A stretch of DNA of 64,000 bases from Chondrus crispus. Taxonomy: Eukaryota > Rhodophyta > Florideophyceae > Gigartinales > Gigartinaceae. Below, piece by piece: positions 8,612 to 19,284 of the stretch; position 1 is the first letter of the stretch, and each line of letters starts with the position of its first letter. The translations under genes were made by a program, and so were the position numbers. Under the pieces are notes generated by a model, which was not told the DNA's origin, made no database searches, and worked only from the letters and a program-made list of their open reading frames with translations. The stretch lies in contig NW_005179159.1 in the NCBI RefSeq assembly GCF_000350225.1, positions 180,261 to 244,260 on the forward strand, read 5' to 3'.

Positions 8612-11600
8612 GGCAGAAGACCACGGAAGAGAAGCCGGAACCGACGCCGGCGGCCCAACTGGAACGACCTGGCCGTGCCGTCGTCACCGAAGGTAGTCGA
8701 CGGTGTCATCTGCTTGATAACATCGAAGATATCCAACGTCCTCGGCTCGATCGCAACCGAGGGGAACGCGTTCAAGCCTCATACCATTTCAGTCGATACC
8801 TGCTCGGGGTATAACTTGGTGAGGAAGGCCGACCTTCCTCCCGATTGGACGCGCTACGTCGTACGCCTCGCACGCCTGCCACGGTTGGCAGGCGCGAACA
8901 GTAACCTGCTCAAGCTGACTGCGGTTGTGCAGCTGGTCGTCCGACTGCGGAACACGACGTTCCGCATTCCGTTCGTGGTCGCCGACCAGCTCGCGGTGCC
9001 CGTCTTCCTGGGCACGGCGTTCATCGATGCGCACGTTCGAAGTATCGACATCGATGCGCAGAGGCTCGAGCTCCGACAAGGTGGCTCCGTCGCCATTGTC
9101 GATGGGAAGGGGGAGCCGTCTCCCCCAACCCGGCGCCACGGTCGCCAGTCAAGTCGGGCCGACGTACGCGAAGAAGCCCCACAGCCGATCCGTGTCGCCC
9201 GATGGGTCACAATCCCCGCGATGTCTCAAGCATGGGTACGAGTCACTACCGCGGGGAGCGGCCTCGTTTTCTTGGAACCCAAGCCCTCACTCCAACGTCG
9301 AAACGGAGTGAGGCTCACAAACGGTGTAGCTGAGGTCTTACCGAACCAGACCTTCGACGTGATCGTGGCGAATTTCTCGCGCCAAGCGAGGCCGCTCCCG
9401 AAGCGCACCGTCGTCGGTTACGCGAAGCGCAATCCGCTGGCGATCCTGACGCCCGAGCGCCGAGTCGGGGCGGAGATCGCACACGCGCTGCATCTCACCG
9501 ACTGGGACGTGCAAGCCGGGAGAGGGGGAGCTGGCCGACCAGGCTCCCCGGAAAATAAGACCGCCGTTGGAAGTCACGCCGGCCCCGGCGATCAGCCGGC
9601 GGGGTGCCCATCATCGACGGAAGGCACCGCGCGAGTCACAAATAAGAATCCCGAAAATTCGCCGATAAATTGGGAAAAAGAAATGGACTTGTCATACATC
9701 GACGATGACAAGCTCCGCGCACGGGTACTCGACATGCTCCGTAAGCATTCGAGTCTGTGGAGCGGTGCGCTCGGTACGAAACGAGCAACGGAGCACCGCA
9801 TACCACTCGAGGCGGGGACGAAACCGATTCGTTCTATGCCCTACCGAAAGGGGCCCGCCATGCGTGAGATGGTTGCTAAAGAAGTCAACAATATGTTGAA
9901 CGCCGGAGTTATCGAACCCGCGAGCACCGAGTGGGCTTCGCCGGTGGTGCTCGTCCCGAAGAAAGACGGCTCCCTTCGGTTTTGCGTTGACTACCGACGT
10001 CTCAATGCAAAGACGGCAGCGGATTCGTATCCGCTGCCCCGGATGGACGACTGCATCGATTCTTTAGGGGATGCAGCCGTCTTCACTACGCTCGACTGCA
10101 ATTCAGGCTACTGGCAAATCCCGGTCGCGCCGGAGGACCGGGATAAGACCACCTTCACCACGCATATGGGTACGTTCCGCCATTTGCGTATGCCGTTCGG
10201 ACTGAAAGGGGCACCAACCATCTTCCAACGCGCATTGGACATCATCTTGTCCGGCGTAAGATGGCAGATATGTCTCGTATACCTCGACGACGTCATAGTT
10301 TTTTCCCGAACGCACGAGGAGCACGCCGAACACCTCGACATTGTCTTCAGCTTGTTGAGGACGGCCGGTATATCCCTCAAGCTCAAGAAGTGCGGCTTCT
10401 TCCGTCCGAAGGTGCATTACCTGGGGCACGTGATATCCCCAGGTAAGCTCAGCGTGGCCGAAACGGCGGCCGACGCCTTCAAGACGTTCACGTTCCAGAG
10501 GACGCTTACGCAGGTGCGCTCGTTCCTCGGGGCGTGCAACGTCTACCGCTGTTTCGTCAAGGGATTTGCCAAGATAGCTCGACCGCTAACCGATATGACC
10601 CGCAAGGACGCCGACCCCGACTTCGATAATCTGACGGAGGCCCAGCTTCAAGCGTTCGAGGACCTCAAGGCAAGGATGATCGCTCCGCCGATACTTGCGC
10701 TTCCGCGGTACGGTCGGCCGTACATGATCGATACCGATGCAAGTGCGTACCAACTCGGGTGTACGCTGCTGCAAGAACACGACGAAGCCAACGACTGGCG
10801 TCCCGTCGGATATTGGTCGTATTCGTTAAACGACAGCGAACGCAACTACAGCGCTACGGAACGCGAGTGCTTCGCTGTAGTGTGGGCCGTCCGCACATTA
10901 CGCCCGTACGTCGAGGGCACGAAGTTCACCGTCCGAACGGATCACGACGCGCTGAGGTGGCTCATGTCCCTGACCAAGAGCTCCGGAAGACTCACGCGGT
11001 GGCGGCTACGTCTGGCTGAATACGATTTCACCATTCAGTACCGCCCCGGGCGCGTGCACCAGGTCCCCGACGCCCTGTCACGCCTCGTATCACCGAGGGT
11101 TGCTGACGACCCTCGCCCGGCTGTCGAAGTGGACGACGACATCCACACCTACGACACGTGCACGACCGTTCGTGATGTCTCGGATGAGCTCGCGGACCAC
11201 GTATGCACCGCAAGCTGCGACCACGAGGCCGACCACGTCTTCGTGACCACAAGGAACCGAACGAAATCCCGAAGGAATTTGCGCGCCCGAGCGCGCGACG
11301 AGCCGAGGGGCGACGACGAAGCCCCTGCTCTAGAAGAACCCGACGCCTTCTGGGCAGAGAACGAGGAGTTCGACGCCGCGGACCTCGATCGCGCCCATGA
11401 CTTCGAAGCCGATACGTCCGGTTCCCAGGTCGCCCCTCCGCAGGACGACCTGCCGGCCCCTCTTACGATAGAGGAGATAGGCGAGGAACAACGCGCGGAT
11501 GACTTCTGCCAAACGGTATTGGCACGACAGTCAGAGTCCCGGGACTCCGCGTTCTTCGAGGACCACCAAGGGGTGCTCAAACGGAGACACCCCTTCGACC

Positions 11601-12952
11601 CTGATATCGTACAGGTGGTGGTCCCGCGGACGCTACGCGCCCGGTTGCTGCGGCTCTGCCATAACCCGGCCATCGCCGGGCATCCGGGGCAGAACCGCAT
11701 GTACTACGCGCTCCGTCGCGAGTACTACTGGCCCCACTTGGCCGCGGACGTCGCGTCGACCGTACGAGGTTGTCGAACCTGTGCGATGAACCGCGTCAAG
11801 CTTCGGAAACACCTAAACCGATTAAGGCTGTTTCCAGCGACGCGGCCGTTGGAGAGCCTCGCGATCGATATACTGGGGCCGCTCCCAAAGACCAAGGCAG
11901 GGAAACGATTCCTCCTGGTAATCACCGATCGCTTTACGAAGTTAACGCAGGTCGTCGCACTGCGGACGGTAACCGCCTACACCGTCGCAGTAGCGTTTTG
12001 CGAAGCGTGGGTCTTTAAATACGGCGTCCCACGCTCGCTACTGTCGGATAACGGACCGCAGTTCAACGCAAAGTTCTTCCAAAGCACATGCCGAGTGCTG
12101 GGAATTACGAACCTTTATACGTCAGCGTACCACCCTCAGACGAACGGCCAGGTGGAACGCTATAACCGAACGATTGCGGCGATGCTCCGAAATAACGTGA
12201 ACGAGCATCAAGACGACTGGGACGTGTACGTGGGACCGTTAACGTACGCATATAACTCCCACGTACACCGAACCACACGAACGACCCCGTTTGAGCTCGT
12301 GCTCAGCCGGCCCGCGCCGGAGTTTTCTCTTCGACGAACCGGCGGGGACGTTCCACCTGCCGATAGGGGAACGCAGCGTGCGGAGTTCCTCATGACCTTG
12401 GACGCGACGATCCAGAAGGCCTACGGGAGTTTGCGACGCACGCAAGCCCGTTACAAACGTGACTTCGATAAGCGCGTTCGAACGGTTAACACACGTCTCG
12501 AGCCAGATAACTTCATCTACCTGAACCCCACCGACGGGGACAAGACGTCTAACAAACTCGCCTTGCCCGCCGTGGGGCCGTACCGTGTCCTCGCCAACGA
12601 TCGTCGAACCATCACAATCGATCGTAATGGCGTCACCGAGCGGGTGTCCGCAGACCGCTGCGTGTGCGCGCCCCCGCCGATGGACGTGCCACGGGTGAGC
12701 ACGACGACCCCGCGTGACCTTGCCGACAAGGTCAGGGAGAGAACACAGTACGCCGTGGAGAGACTACTCAAGCATCGAGAGATGGAAGACGGAACAACGG
12801 AGTTCCTCATCAAGTGGACGGACTACGACCAACCCACTTGGACGGCACGCACCCACATCCCCGAAGAATTGGTGTCTCGATATGCGCTGCGTCTTCGAAG
12901 ACGCACGGGGAGGGACCTCAACTCCGAAGTGAACGCGGACGTTCACTCTTAA
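8612..12952 (+). CDS. pol: Pol polyprotein of element A: PR-RT-RNase H-integrase-chromodomain
   Basis: Enzymes for reverse transcription and integration. No ATG opens this frame; numbering here starts at GTG 8675 (1425 codons). Protease has VDTCSG at 41-45, where DTG/DSG is usual, and a later VFLGTAF. RT spans about 395-570 with YLDD at 536-539. RNase H starts near 683 (MIDTDAS, D686). The integrase zinc module is CH...H...CRTC (about 995-1040). The integrase core has D1065, D1125 and E1161, an exact D-35-E spacing. A GPY/F-type module (LALPAVGPYRV) precedes a chromodomain (about 1359-1405, FLIKWTDYDQPTWTART). No frameshift or stop from 8612 on. Catalytic residues are present except the unusual Cys beside the protease Asp. 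The last codons overlap a hairpin repeated at the 3' LTR. Confidence 0.93.
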   Translation, partial: GRRPRKRSRNRRRRPNWNDLAVPSSPKVVDGVICLITSKISNVLGSIATEGNAFKPHTISVDTCSGYNLVRKADLPPDWTRYVVRLARLPRLAGANSNLLKLTAVVQLVVRLRNTTFRIPFVVADQLAVPVFLGTAFIDAHVRSIDIDAQRLELRQGGSVAIVDGKGEPSPPTRRHGRQSSRADVREEAPQPIRVARWVTIPAMSQAWVRVTTAGSGLVFLEPKPSLQRRNGVRLTNGVAEVLPNQTFDVIVANFSRQARPLPKRTVVGYAKRNPLAILTPERRVGAEIAHALHLTDWDVQAGRGGAGRPGSPENKTAVGSHAGPGDQPAGCPSSTEGTARVTNKNPENSPINWEKEMDLSYIDDDKLRARVLDMLRKHSSLWSGALGTKRATEHRIPLEAGTKPIRSMPYRKGPAMREMVAKEVNNMLNAGVIEPASTEWASPVVLVPKKDGSLRFCVDYRRLNAKTAADSYPLPRMDDCIDSLGDAAVFTTLDCNSGYWQIPVAPEDRDKTTFTTHMGTFRHLRMPFGLKGAPTIFQRALDIILSGVRWQICLVYLDDVIVFSRTHEEHAEHLDIVFSLLRTAGISLKLKKCGFFRPKVHYLGHVISPGKLSVAETAADAFKTFTFQRTLTQVRSFLGACNVYRCFVKGFAKIARPLTDMTRKDADPDFDNLTEAQLQAFEDLKARMIAPPILALPRYGRPYMIDTDASAYQLGCTLLQEHDEANDWRPVGYWSYSLNDSERNYSATERECFAVVWAVRTLRPYVEGTKFTVRTDHDALRWLMSLTKSSGRLTRWRLRLAEYDFTIQYRPGRVHQVPDALSRLVSPRVADDPRPAVEVDDDIHTYDTCTTVRDVSDELADHVCTASCDHEADHVFVTTRNRTKSRRNLRARARDEPRGDDEAPALEEPDAFWAENEEFDAADLDRAHDFEADTSGSQVAPPQDDLPAPLTIEEIGEEQRADDFCQTVLARQSESRDSAFFEDHQGVLKRRHPFDPDIVQVVVPRTLRARLLRLCHNPAIAGHPGQNRMYYALRREYYWPHLAADVASTVRGCRTCAMNRVKLRKHLNRLRLFPATRPLESLAIDILGPLPKTKAGKRFLLVITDRFTKLTQVVALRTVTAYTVAVAFCEAWVFKYGVPRSLLSDNGPQFNAKFFQSTCRVLGITNLYTSAYHPQTNGQVERYNRTIAAMLRNNVNEHQDDWDVYVGPLTYAYNSHVHRTTRTTPFELVLSRPAPEFSLRRTGGDVPPADRGTQRAEFLMTLDATIQKAYGSLRRTQARYKRDFDKRVRTVNTRLEPDNFIYLNPTDGDKTSNKLALPAVGPYRVLANDRRTITIDRNGVTERVSADRCVCAPPPMDVPRVSTTTPRDLADKVRERTQYAVERLLKHREMEDGTTEFLIKWTDYDQPTWTARTHIPEELVSRYALRLRRRTGRDLNSEVNADVHS

Positions 12953-12966
12953 GGAGGGGCCCCCCT
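12929..12966 (+). repeat. Internal copy of the hairpin-polypurine module
   Basis: GTGAACGCGGACGTTCAC (7-bp stem, CGGA loop) followed by TCTTAAGGAGGGGCC. The same hairpin and a G-rich tract abut the 3' LTR at 19251-19284. Here the hairpin encodes the last residues of pol. Confidence 0.8.
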
Positions 12967-15288
12967 CAACCGCTCCGTCAACCGGAAAAATTAAACCCCC
13001 CCCTTCGCGGTCGGAAAGGGCGGGGGTCTACGCAAGGACACAACGAGGGTGGCCGACCAACTTCGGGGAAGCATGGGATGTCCAGTCGACGCACGGACAA
13101 CGCAAGTCCATGCGACACGAACCGCCATCACCGACGAGAAGAGGGTTGTGAGACATGGCGTACTGTGTCACGAACAGTAGCCCTGGGACGTGAAGTGAAA
13201 TGAGGGAGGACACGACCTCCCAGCGAACACGACGACATGTGCCGGGGCGCTACGCTCACAAAGCCGTTGCAGTTTCGTCGTAATCAACTGCAGCATAACG
13301 CAACGGTTGTAGAGAGAAAGAGGGCCAAGCCTCCCAAACACGCGACTCAGAGACCCCGAACAGTCCGTACTGCCCGAGAGAAGACGACCCCTGAGGTAAT
13401 CGATGAGGCCAGGAGCGACTGCGATGCGCTCGTTTTGTGCGTGCGCTCATAAGCAGTGATAAAATACGATAGGATCCGAGAGCCGATGTGCGAACGGAGG
13501 GGCAACTGTCTTCCAGTGCCTCGAAAGCGGACGACGCCACCAAACCGCCGCCACCTCCCTAAAAATACGAAAATATTGAACGGTGGGAAATTACGCCGGA
13601 CGGCGGACAGCACGTGCATTATGAGTGCGTACAAGGCGCGCGGGCCATAAAAAATCGACGGTCGGCTGACACACGCCACCGTACACAATCTGCAACGGGC
13701 GGTGTGATGTGCTCGCGTCATCTCGGTGCGACACGCCCTCATTCCCGCCGCCAAAAGGCAGGACGCTTGTGCACACCGACCCGCATTCGAGCGCGTCGTT
13801 GCATACTTACATATCCTATGCTCGTCCACGCCACATACCCGCACACCTCCACAACGGGATCAGATGCGCGCGAGGTCACGGCCGATCGTCCTGCCCCACG
13901 TACACGCCATCTTCGGCTCAGTCCTGGGCGCGTGTACCCTACCGAAGTACGCATCCAGGCGTCCGGCCGCTCGAGTCGTCCATATCGCTAACCTCGCCCT
14001 CCCAGGGTAATTCCGCAAAGATTCGCCGCGCGAACTGTGGCGCGGGCGCGCGGGACACCATTCGTTCGTTAGGCCGGACCGCCTCACGCGGAGCTGCGCA
14101 CTACCACGCCAGCGCGCATGTAGGGGCGCTCGCGGCCGCACACGGCGACGTTAAACTGGGACACTTTTCGCGGAAGAAGAATCCGTTCGCAACGAACACG
14201 ACGGAAAAGGACGAGTGCCGAAATCGCGACTCCTGTCTGCCGACGTAATGGGGGAGGATGACACTGCCGCTGCCCCTCGAAGAGTCCCGCGACTCATTCG
14301 CGATGGATAGTCTACGCTGAGCGAGGCGTCGCTTCGTTGACATGACGCCGATCCGAAGGCCAGCGCGAGGCACCACGTCAGTAGCTAGCCCGGCCGCTCC
14401 ACGAGAGGGAGCCCCTTTTCGTGGCCCGAGGAGACTACCTGAGACAACGCACTCGTACAGCGGTTTCCATTACCGCCGAAACGCACGCGAGCGAACTGTA
14501 GGTGGACGCGAGCGGAGGCGCCCGAACTCTCGCCATCAGCGGGGGAGTACCCCGGCGTTCGCCAGCGCGCGGAAGCCCGACGCCCCCGGCACAGAGAAGA
14601 ACGACGTCGACCGACGACGCGGTCGAGGGGCGGTGGCGAGAGGGAAGCATGACGCCGCGCGGAGGAAGTGGGAGCGGGCCGAATTGGACATGAAGGAGGG
14701 ACGACCCCGCAACCGTAACGCACCGGCCCGTCCCTGTTACGGGGGACTCACGACGCCGACCGGAGGCGGGGGACGACGCGAGCTCCCTTGGGGCAGTGAC
14801 GACAAACCCGACCAATAGGAGCTCGCCAAATCCCCATCTCTTCGCCGCACAGTCCGCCGGAGGGACAGACGAGGAGCCTTCGTTCTCGAAGAAGGAAGCA
14901 CCTACCGCACGTCGGACGAGCCGGCGGAGTCTATACCACCTCGGCGCGGTGGACCGCAAAAGGGTGAGACGCATCGGCGGAAGGAGCCGTCGGCGAAGGG
15001 GGGGGAAATAAAACGTGCGGTACGACGCGATCAGACGACCGGCAGCCTCGACGTCCACCGCGGGGCACCTTGACACGTCCCCTCGAGAGCTGTTGGGCTC
15101 CCGCGAAGCCGTCTCACACGAACGATATACCGCCGTCTCCGCCCGCCGACGGGGGTGAGCGCGCGGAAGGTTCCAAGCCCCCAGAAGAATGGGTACGTAG
15201 GGAAAGAATACCTAAGGAAAGGATCGAGGGGAGGTCCATTTATCGCACCAAAGGGGAAGAGAGACCTGCTTCTACTAGCTAGGCAGCG
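12961..15288. other. Noncoding part of element A between pol and the antisense ORF
   Basis: GC-rich DNA with overlapping open frames on both strands that look like composition effects. No domain, repeat or match to element B's possible second antisense ORF was seen here. Confidence 0.5.
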
Positions 15289-17607
15289 TCAACGACCAGC
15301 CTCCTCCCCTGTCTCCGTGATTTCGGGGCCGTACGAAGACGTCGGGCAGTAACTGGGGTGACGTGGCGGGGTTGCCCTTACCTCCGCAAGGGAGGGCATC
15401 GCAATGGCGGCGTAGCGAGCCGCGCCGACGTGGCCCCCACCACCACCTACGGGGCTCCCAGTAGCCGGGAGGTTGGACCCCAGGTGAGCGTACGGATCGC
15501 GGGGTACGGGACGGCGCCTCAGAGGCGTCACCCCCTGCGACATCGGATGCCGCCCGCCTGGCGCTGCACGAATCGCCCGGAGCTCGTCGCGCTCCGCATG
15601 GTAGCGGTCACGGTCAGCACTGAGACGCGCGACGGATTGGGAGTAACAGAGCGAGGCGGCACGAAGCGCCTCCACCTCCCTCTGAGCACGATGGAACTGC
15701 GAAGCTAGTGAGGCCCGTTCGGCGCCGAGGCGTCGAGCCTCGTCACTCCGGGCTAGGTACCAGCCTGCCATCGTGCTTAGCAGCGCTCCGGTAGACCAGA
15801 CACGATCCCGGGAGTGCCCCAAAGCGCGCAGTAATTCGGGGATCGACTCGAGCTCACCCGGCAATAGGACACGATCCGCAAACTCACCCGGCGCAGGTCC
15901 GCCCTCCAAGGAACGGAGCGGCGGGACCGGCAGTATTTCGGAGGGTCCTCGGCTGCCCCGAAGAGGCGTTTCTGTGTAGATGGGACTCGCGATACGAAAT
16001 GGGTTCGATCCCACTGCGAACACGTCCGGGGACTCAGCGTCCAGATCCCGGTAACGCTTGCGACGCGCTGCACGGGCAGCGGAGTCCACACCGCTGCGGG
16101 ACCCCGACGACCCGGTTGGAGGCGGTCCTACGGCGGGTCGCGACGCGAACGCGTCCGCGCGAACGTCGTACAGTAAAAAGACACTCCGTTCGCCGGTGGA
16201 GAAGTCAGTCCAGGGGCGGTGGGTATGTTCCCCCACCCCTCCGGCACGGCGGAGGAGATCCAAGACGGCGGTATACGTCCACACGACGTGTGTGGACTCC
16301 CGGTCGGACGGATTCAAGGACACCTTGGGGAGCCCCGGCGTCACTCTCCCCAAGAAATCCAACGTCGGGGTGGGCTGGATGAACACCCTGCCGTTCACAC
16401 CCAGCTCGGTGCTGACGGCGTTGCACACCGACCACGCCCACTCCCGTTCGCAGTTAGACAAGAGACACTCATACGCCGGGTGGTCCTCCTCTAGGAAGGC
16501 GGACCCGAAGTATTTAAGAACGTACGGGAGGAGTGGGTGGACTCCCAGCGAAAGGAAGGAGTCCCGAACCACGGCGGGGAGTGCGGGGAAATCGGCGGGG
16601 GACAGTCCATGCTCGAAGCATGCCGAGCGGAACACGTGCCCATCCTTTTCGTCGGCTCGGCGATATGCCGACCAGTCGCGATGGGCGATCGCGATAGAGT
16701 GTATCCTCGTCAGGGCACTGGCCGACTTCTGAAGCGCGACTAACGGCTTCGAGAACGCATAGGGGCGGGGGCACACGTACAGCCCCGCGACCTGGGCAAG
16801 GACGAACGGCTGCGAACCCCTTCCGCCGGGAAGGCAGAGGGCCGAGGCCATGCGATCGACGTACTCAGCCTCGGCCACGCTATACACGAACGTACGGTCA
16901 CAGGGGATTTCGCCGGGGATTTGGTATCCGGCACCATCGCCCTCCGCCATGAGGCGGACGAGCCCCGCCGCGGCCTGATCGATAAGACCGGCGCCCCTGA
17001 TCTTGAGGATGTGGGCAAGATCAGGGCGCACCTCGGGTTGAGAAATTATCTCGGCTATAGTCACGCCCGACCGGGCATGGCGACCCCAGGGGAACCGGAG
17101 ACGGCTCAGCGGTAGGGGCGCGGACCGTTCGTAGACCGCGCCTAGCCACCTCGTCGAGCTGTGCGATGCACCTCGGTGGCCCTCCCCCGACGGACGGACA
17201 ACGTCCCATGGCGATCCGGGACGACCGGAACGCCCTTGGGCCCTGTACGGATCAGGGCGCGGCGGAGGGGGTGGCGTTGGCACGGCTCCCGTGGAGCCAG
17301 AGGGACCGGCCGAAGCCACCGGCAGCGGTAGGCCACGGGCGGCAGGGGACCCCGACCCGAGATGACCTTCGGCGGCGTGGTACGCAGGACCTCCGACGAC
17401 GCCGACCACGGAGGTCTCCAACTCCCCCGAGATCCTGGAATCCCGGGACGGACGGGTCTTCTGGAAGGCGGTGAGCTGCGACGACGGAGCCGCCGCTGCG
17501 GGCGAACCCGCACCCGTAGGACGGAGAGTCGGCAGCGGGGCCCCGACTGACCCCGACGAACCAGGGGGAGCACCTCTCTCGCGCGACGGAGAGGGGGGGT
17601 TGCTCAT
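15289..17607 (-). CDS. Antisense ORF of element A, unknown function, conserved in element B
   Basis: 772-codon ORF on the strand opposite gag-pol, ATG at 17605-17607, ending 2.3 kb from the end of pol. The first ~150 residues are Pro/Ser/Gly-rich. A conserved core (about 170-480) contains RSAPLPLSRLRFPWGRHARSG, LMAEGDGAGYQI, SVAEAEYVDRMAS, VAGLYVCPRPYAFSKPLVAL and CEREWAWSV. A C-terminal helical heptad-like stretch (about 600-690) has DRYHAERDELRAIRAAP, and the end has HPSYCPTSSYGPE. Each block has a counterpart in order at 52418-54899 in element B. No signal peptide or membrane segment was seen, so it is not an obvious env. Plant Ty3 elements can carry antisense ORFs, but no family match is recognised. 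Real coding is supported by conservation; the role is unknown. Confidence 0.75.
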   Translation of the reverse strand: MSNPPSPSRERGAPPGSSGSVGAPLPTLRPTGAGSPAAAAPSSQLTAFQKTRPSRDSRISGELETSVVGVVGGPAYHAAEGHLGSGSPAARGLPLPVASAGPSGSTGAVPTPPPPPRPDPYRAQGRSGRPGSPWDVVRPSGEGHRGASHSSTRWLGAVYERSAPLPLSRLRFPWGRHARSGVTIAEIISQPEVRPDLAHILKIRGAGLIDQAAAGLVRLMAEGDGAGYQIPGEIPCDRTFVYSVAEAEYVDRMASALCLPGGRGSQPFVLAQVAGLYVCPRPYAFSKPLVALQKSASALTRIHSIAIAHRDWSAYRRADEKDGHVFRSACFEHGLSPADFPALPAVVRDSFLSLGVHPLLPYVLKYFGSAFLEEDHPAYECLLSNCEREWAWSVCNAVSTELGVNGRVFIQPTPTLDFLGRVTPGLPKVSLNPSDRESTHVVWTYTAVLDLLRRAGGVGEHTHRPWTDFSTGERSVFLLYDVRADAFASRPAVGPPPTGSSGSRSGVDSAARAARRKRYRDLDAESPDVFAVGSNPFRIASPIYTETPLRGSRGPSEILPVPPLRSLEGGPAPGEFADRVLLPGELESIPELLRALGHSRDRVWSTGALLSTMAGWYLARSDEARRLGAERASLASQFHRAQREVEALRAASLCYSQSVARLSADRDRYHAERDELRAIRAAPGGRHPMSQGVTPLRRRPVPRDPYAHLGSNLPATGSPVGGGGGHVGAARYAAIAMPSLAEVRATPPRHPSYCPTSSYGPEITETGEEAGR

Positions 17608-19250
17608 GACACGGGCAGAAGATGGCGCGCCCCACTAAGAAGACGGTCGCAAAGTAACGACGTAGAGGAATCTCGGAGGAAGGGAACGAGCCATCACGAG
17701 AGCGAGGGAAAACAGAGGTGACTGAGCCGCGGAAGTGGCGCGGGCAACGGCTCGCCACGGGGATTATACGAAGAAGGATACCCCCCGGTCGATACGACTA
17801 ACCACCGCCGCCCGGTCTAAAAATAGAACGAATTACAGAGGGCAACCACGACGGCAGAAGCTCCACGGGACGGCCTTCGGTTCAGGCAGCGGTGCACCGC
17901 CCACCGAAATTCGCGGAGAACAGGCAAGACGATCGCCGAATTCAGGACCAACCCCCTTCCGCCACCGCCGACGACGACCCCTGAGACTCGCGGCGCCCCC
18001 TCGACGCGACCACCGTCGCGCGCGCGACGTAAGGCGCCGCCACTACACGGCGACGAAGAAGTGGAGACAGGCCTCTACGCGCCAGCCTATATACCCGACG
18101 AAAGAGCGCCGACCGTCGGCAAAGCCACCCCACGCTCCTCGATGCCGCGCTCTCACCCTCGGCGGTCGACCGAGCGACATCAGACGCGAGTGGCTGGGGG
18201 TCAACGGGATGAACGGCACCCGCGCCCTGGCCCGGCATGAGGGTGGCAACACGCTACGACGCGTCGAACCGAAGGTAAGCGGGCTTGGTTCGCGGAAGGA
18301 GACTGGGGGGTTGGACGACGCAATTACGCTATGCGACGAGCCACGCGGGACAGGACACTACGGGGTTCTACAACTGGCATTGGCGGGGAGAGGGGGAGAG
18401 GGGGAGCGACAGGATCCTCCCACGTCGCAAGGTACAGGACGAGACCCCCCCCTCTGCTGTCGTCTACGGCGGCTCAAGCTCGCGAGCTGTGGTGTGAGAA
18501 GGTACGGCGACCACCGCGGAGGAGGCTGACCGACGGCTATGTCATAAGGAGAGGGTACCTATAGGGCGCGGAGCTCGCAATACAAGACGGAACCACTGAC
18601 TGGTCGTGGTAAGGAGGGGACGGCGGGCAATTCGAAGGATGGATGCCGCCTCCCGTGACAGTCTACCGACCCCCAGGAAGAGGACGTATACACCAAAGGA
18701 GTCGCGGAAGAGCGGGGAAACGGCGAGACGAGCCGACCTACGGCGTGATCGCATGCGACGAGATCGACGGGAGGGGGGCTCGGGCTCTCCGACGCGCTCA
18801 TCGACGACCTCGCCCACGCCCTGGACCGAGTCGCCCTATTTCCCAGGATTGCGGGCTTGGCTCGCACGGCGCTTCGGGGCACTCATCACCCCCCACCACG
18901 GCGGAAACAAAAGAGGACCCACTGAAACGCTGGGAGTGGACCTCCCCCGCACAGAAGAAGGACACTCGCCGACGTCGCATTCGCGTGACGGAGGCGGCGA
19001 GTGGAAGGGCCAAGAGGCAGAGCGGTTCCGCGCGCCTCATCTCGGAGAGAAACGCGCGCACGGAGACGAATGACCTCGGAGGAGCAGCGACGGGGCGGGA
19101 AAGACGGCGCAGACACCAAGCAGTGCCGAGACGAGAACGCGACCGACAGTGACAATGATGGGAAGGATCCTGCGCGCGAAGGAGGTGGAGAAGGACCGAG
19201 GGCGAGCAAGACCTGCTTGAACCGGAGGCGCACCCCCCCTACCCGCACAC
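17608..19250. other. Leader side of the antisense ORF in element A
   Basis: GC-rich, no convincing ORF. It would hold the promoter and 5' leader of the antisense ORF; no clear TATA element was identified. Confidence 0.35.
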
Positions 19251-19284
19251 GTGAACGCGGACGTTCACGCCTAAGGGGGGGCCG
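19251..19284 (+). promoter_or_regulatory. Hairpin and 3' polypurine tract of element A
   Basis: GTGAACGCGGACGTTCAC, then GCCTAAGGGGGGGCCG directly before the 3' LTR at 19285. This is the expected plus-strand primer site. Element B has an analogous CTGAACG-loop-CGTTCAG hairpin and G-tract at its 3' LTR (52358-52392, minus strand). Confidence 0.85.

Noticed and set aside
13709-15076. Long overlapping ORFs on both strands between pol and the antisense ORF of element A
   Set aside because: They overlap each other in several frames, are Arg/Pro/Ala-rich as expected from GC-rich DNA, and have no counterpart in element B.
15289-17607. Antisense ORF as a retroviral env
   Set aside because: It is on the opposite strand to gag-pol and shows no signal peptide or membrane segment.
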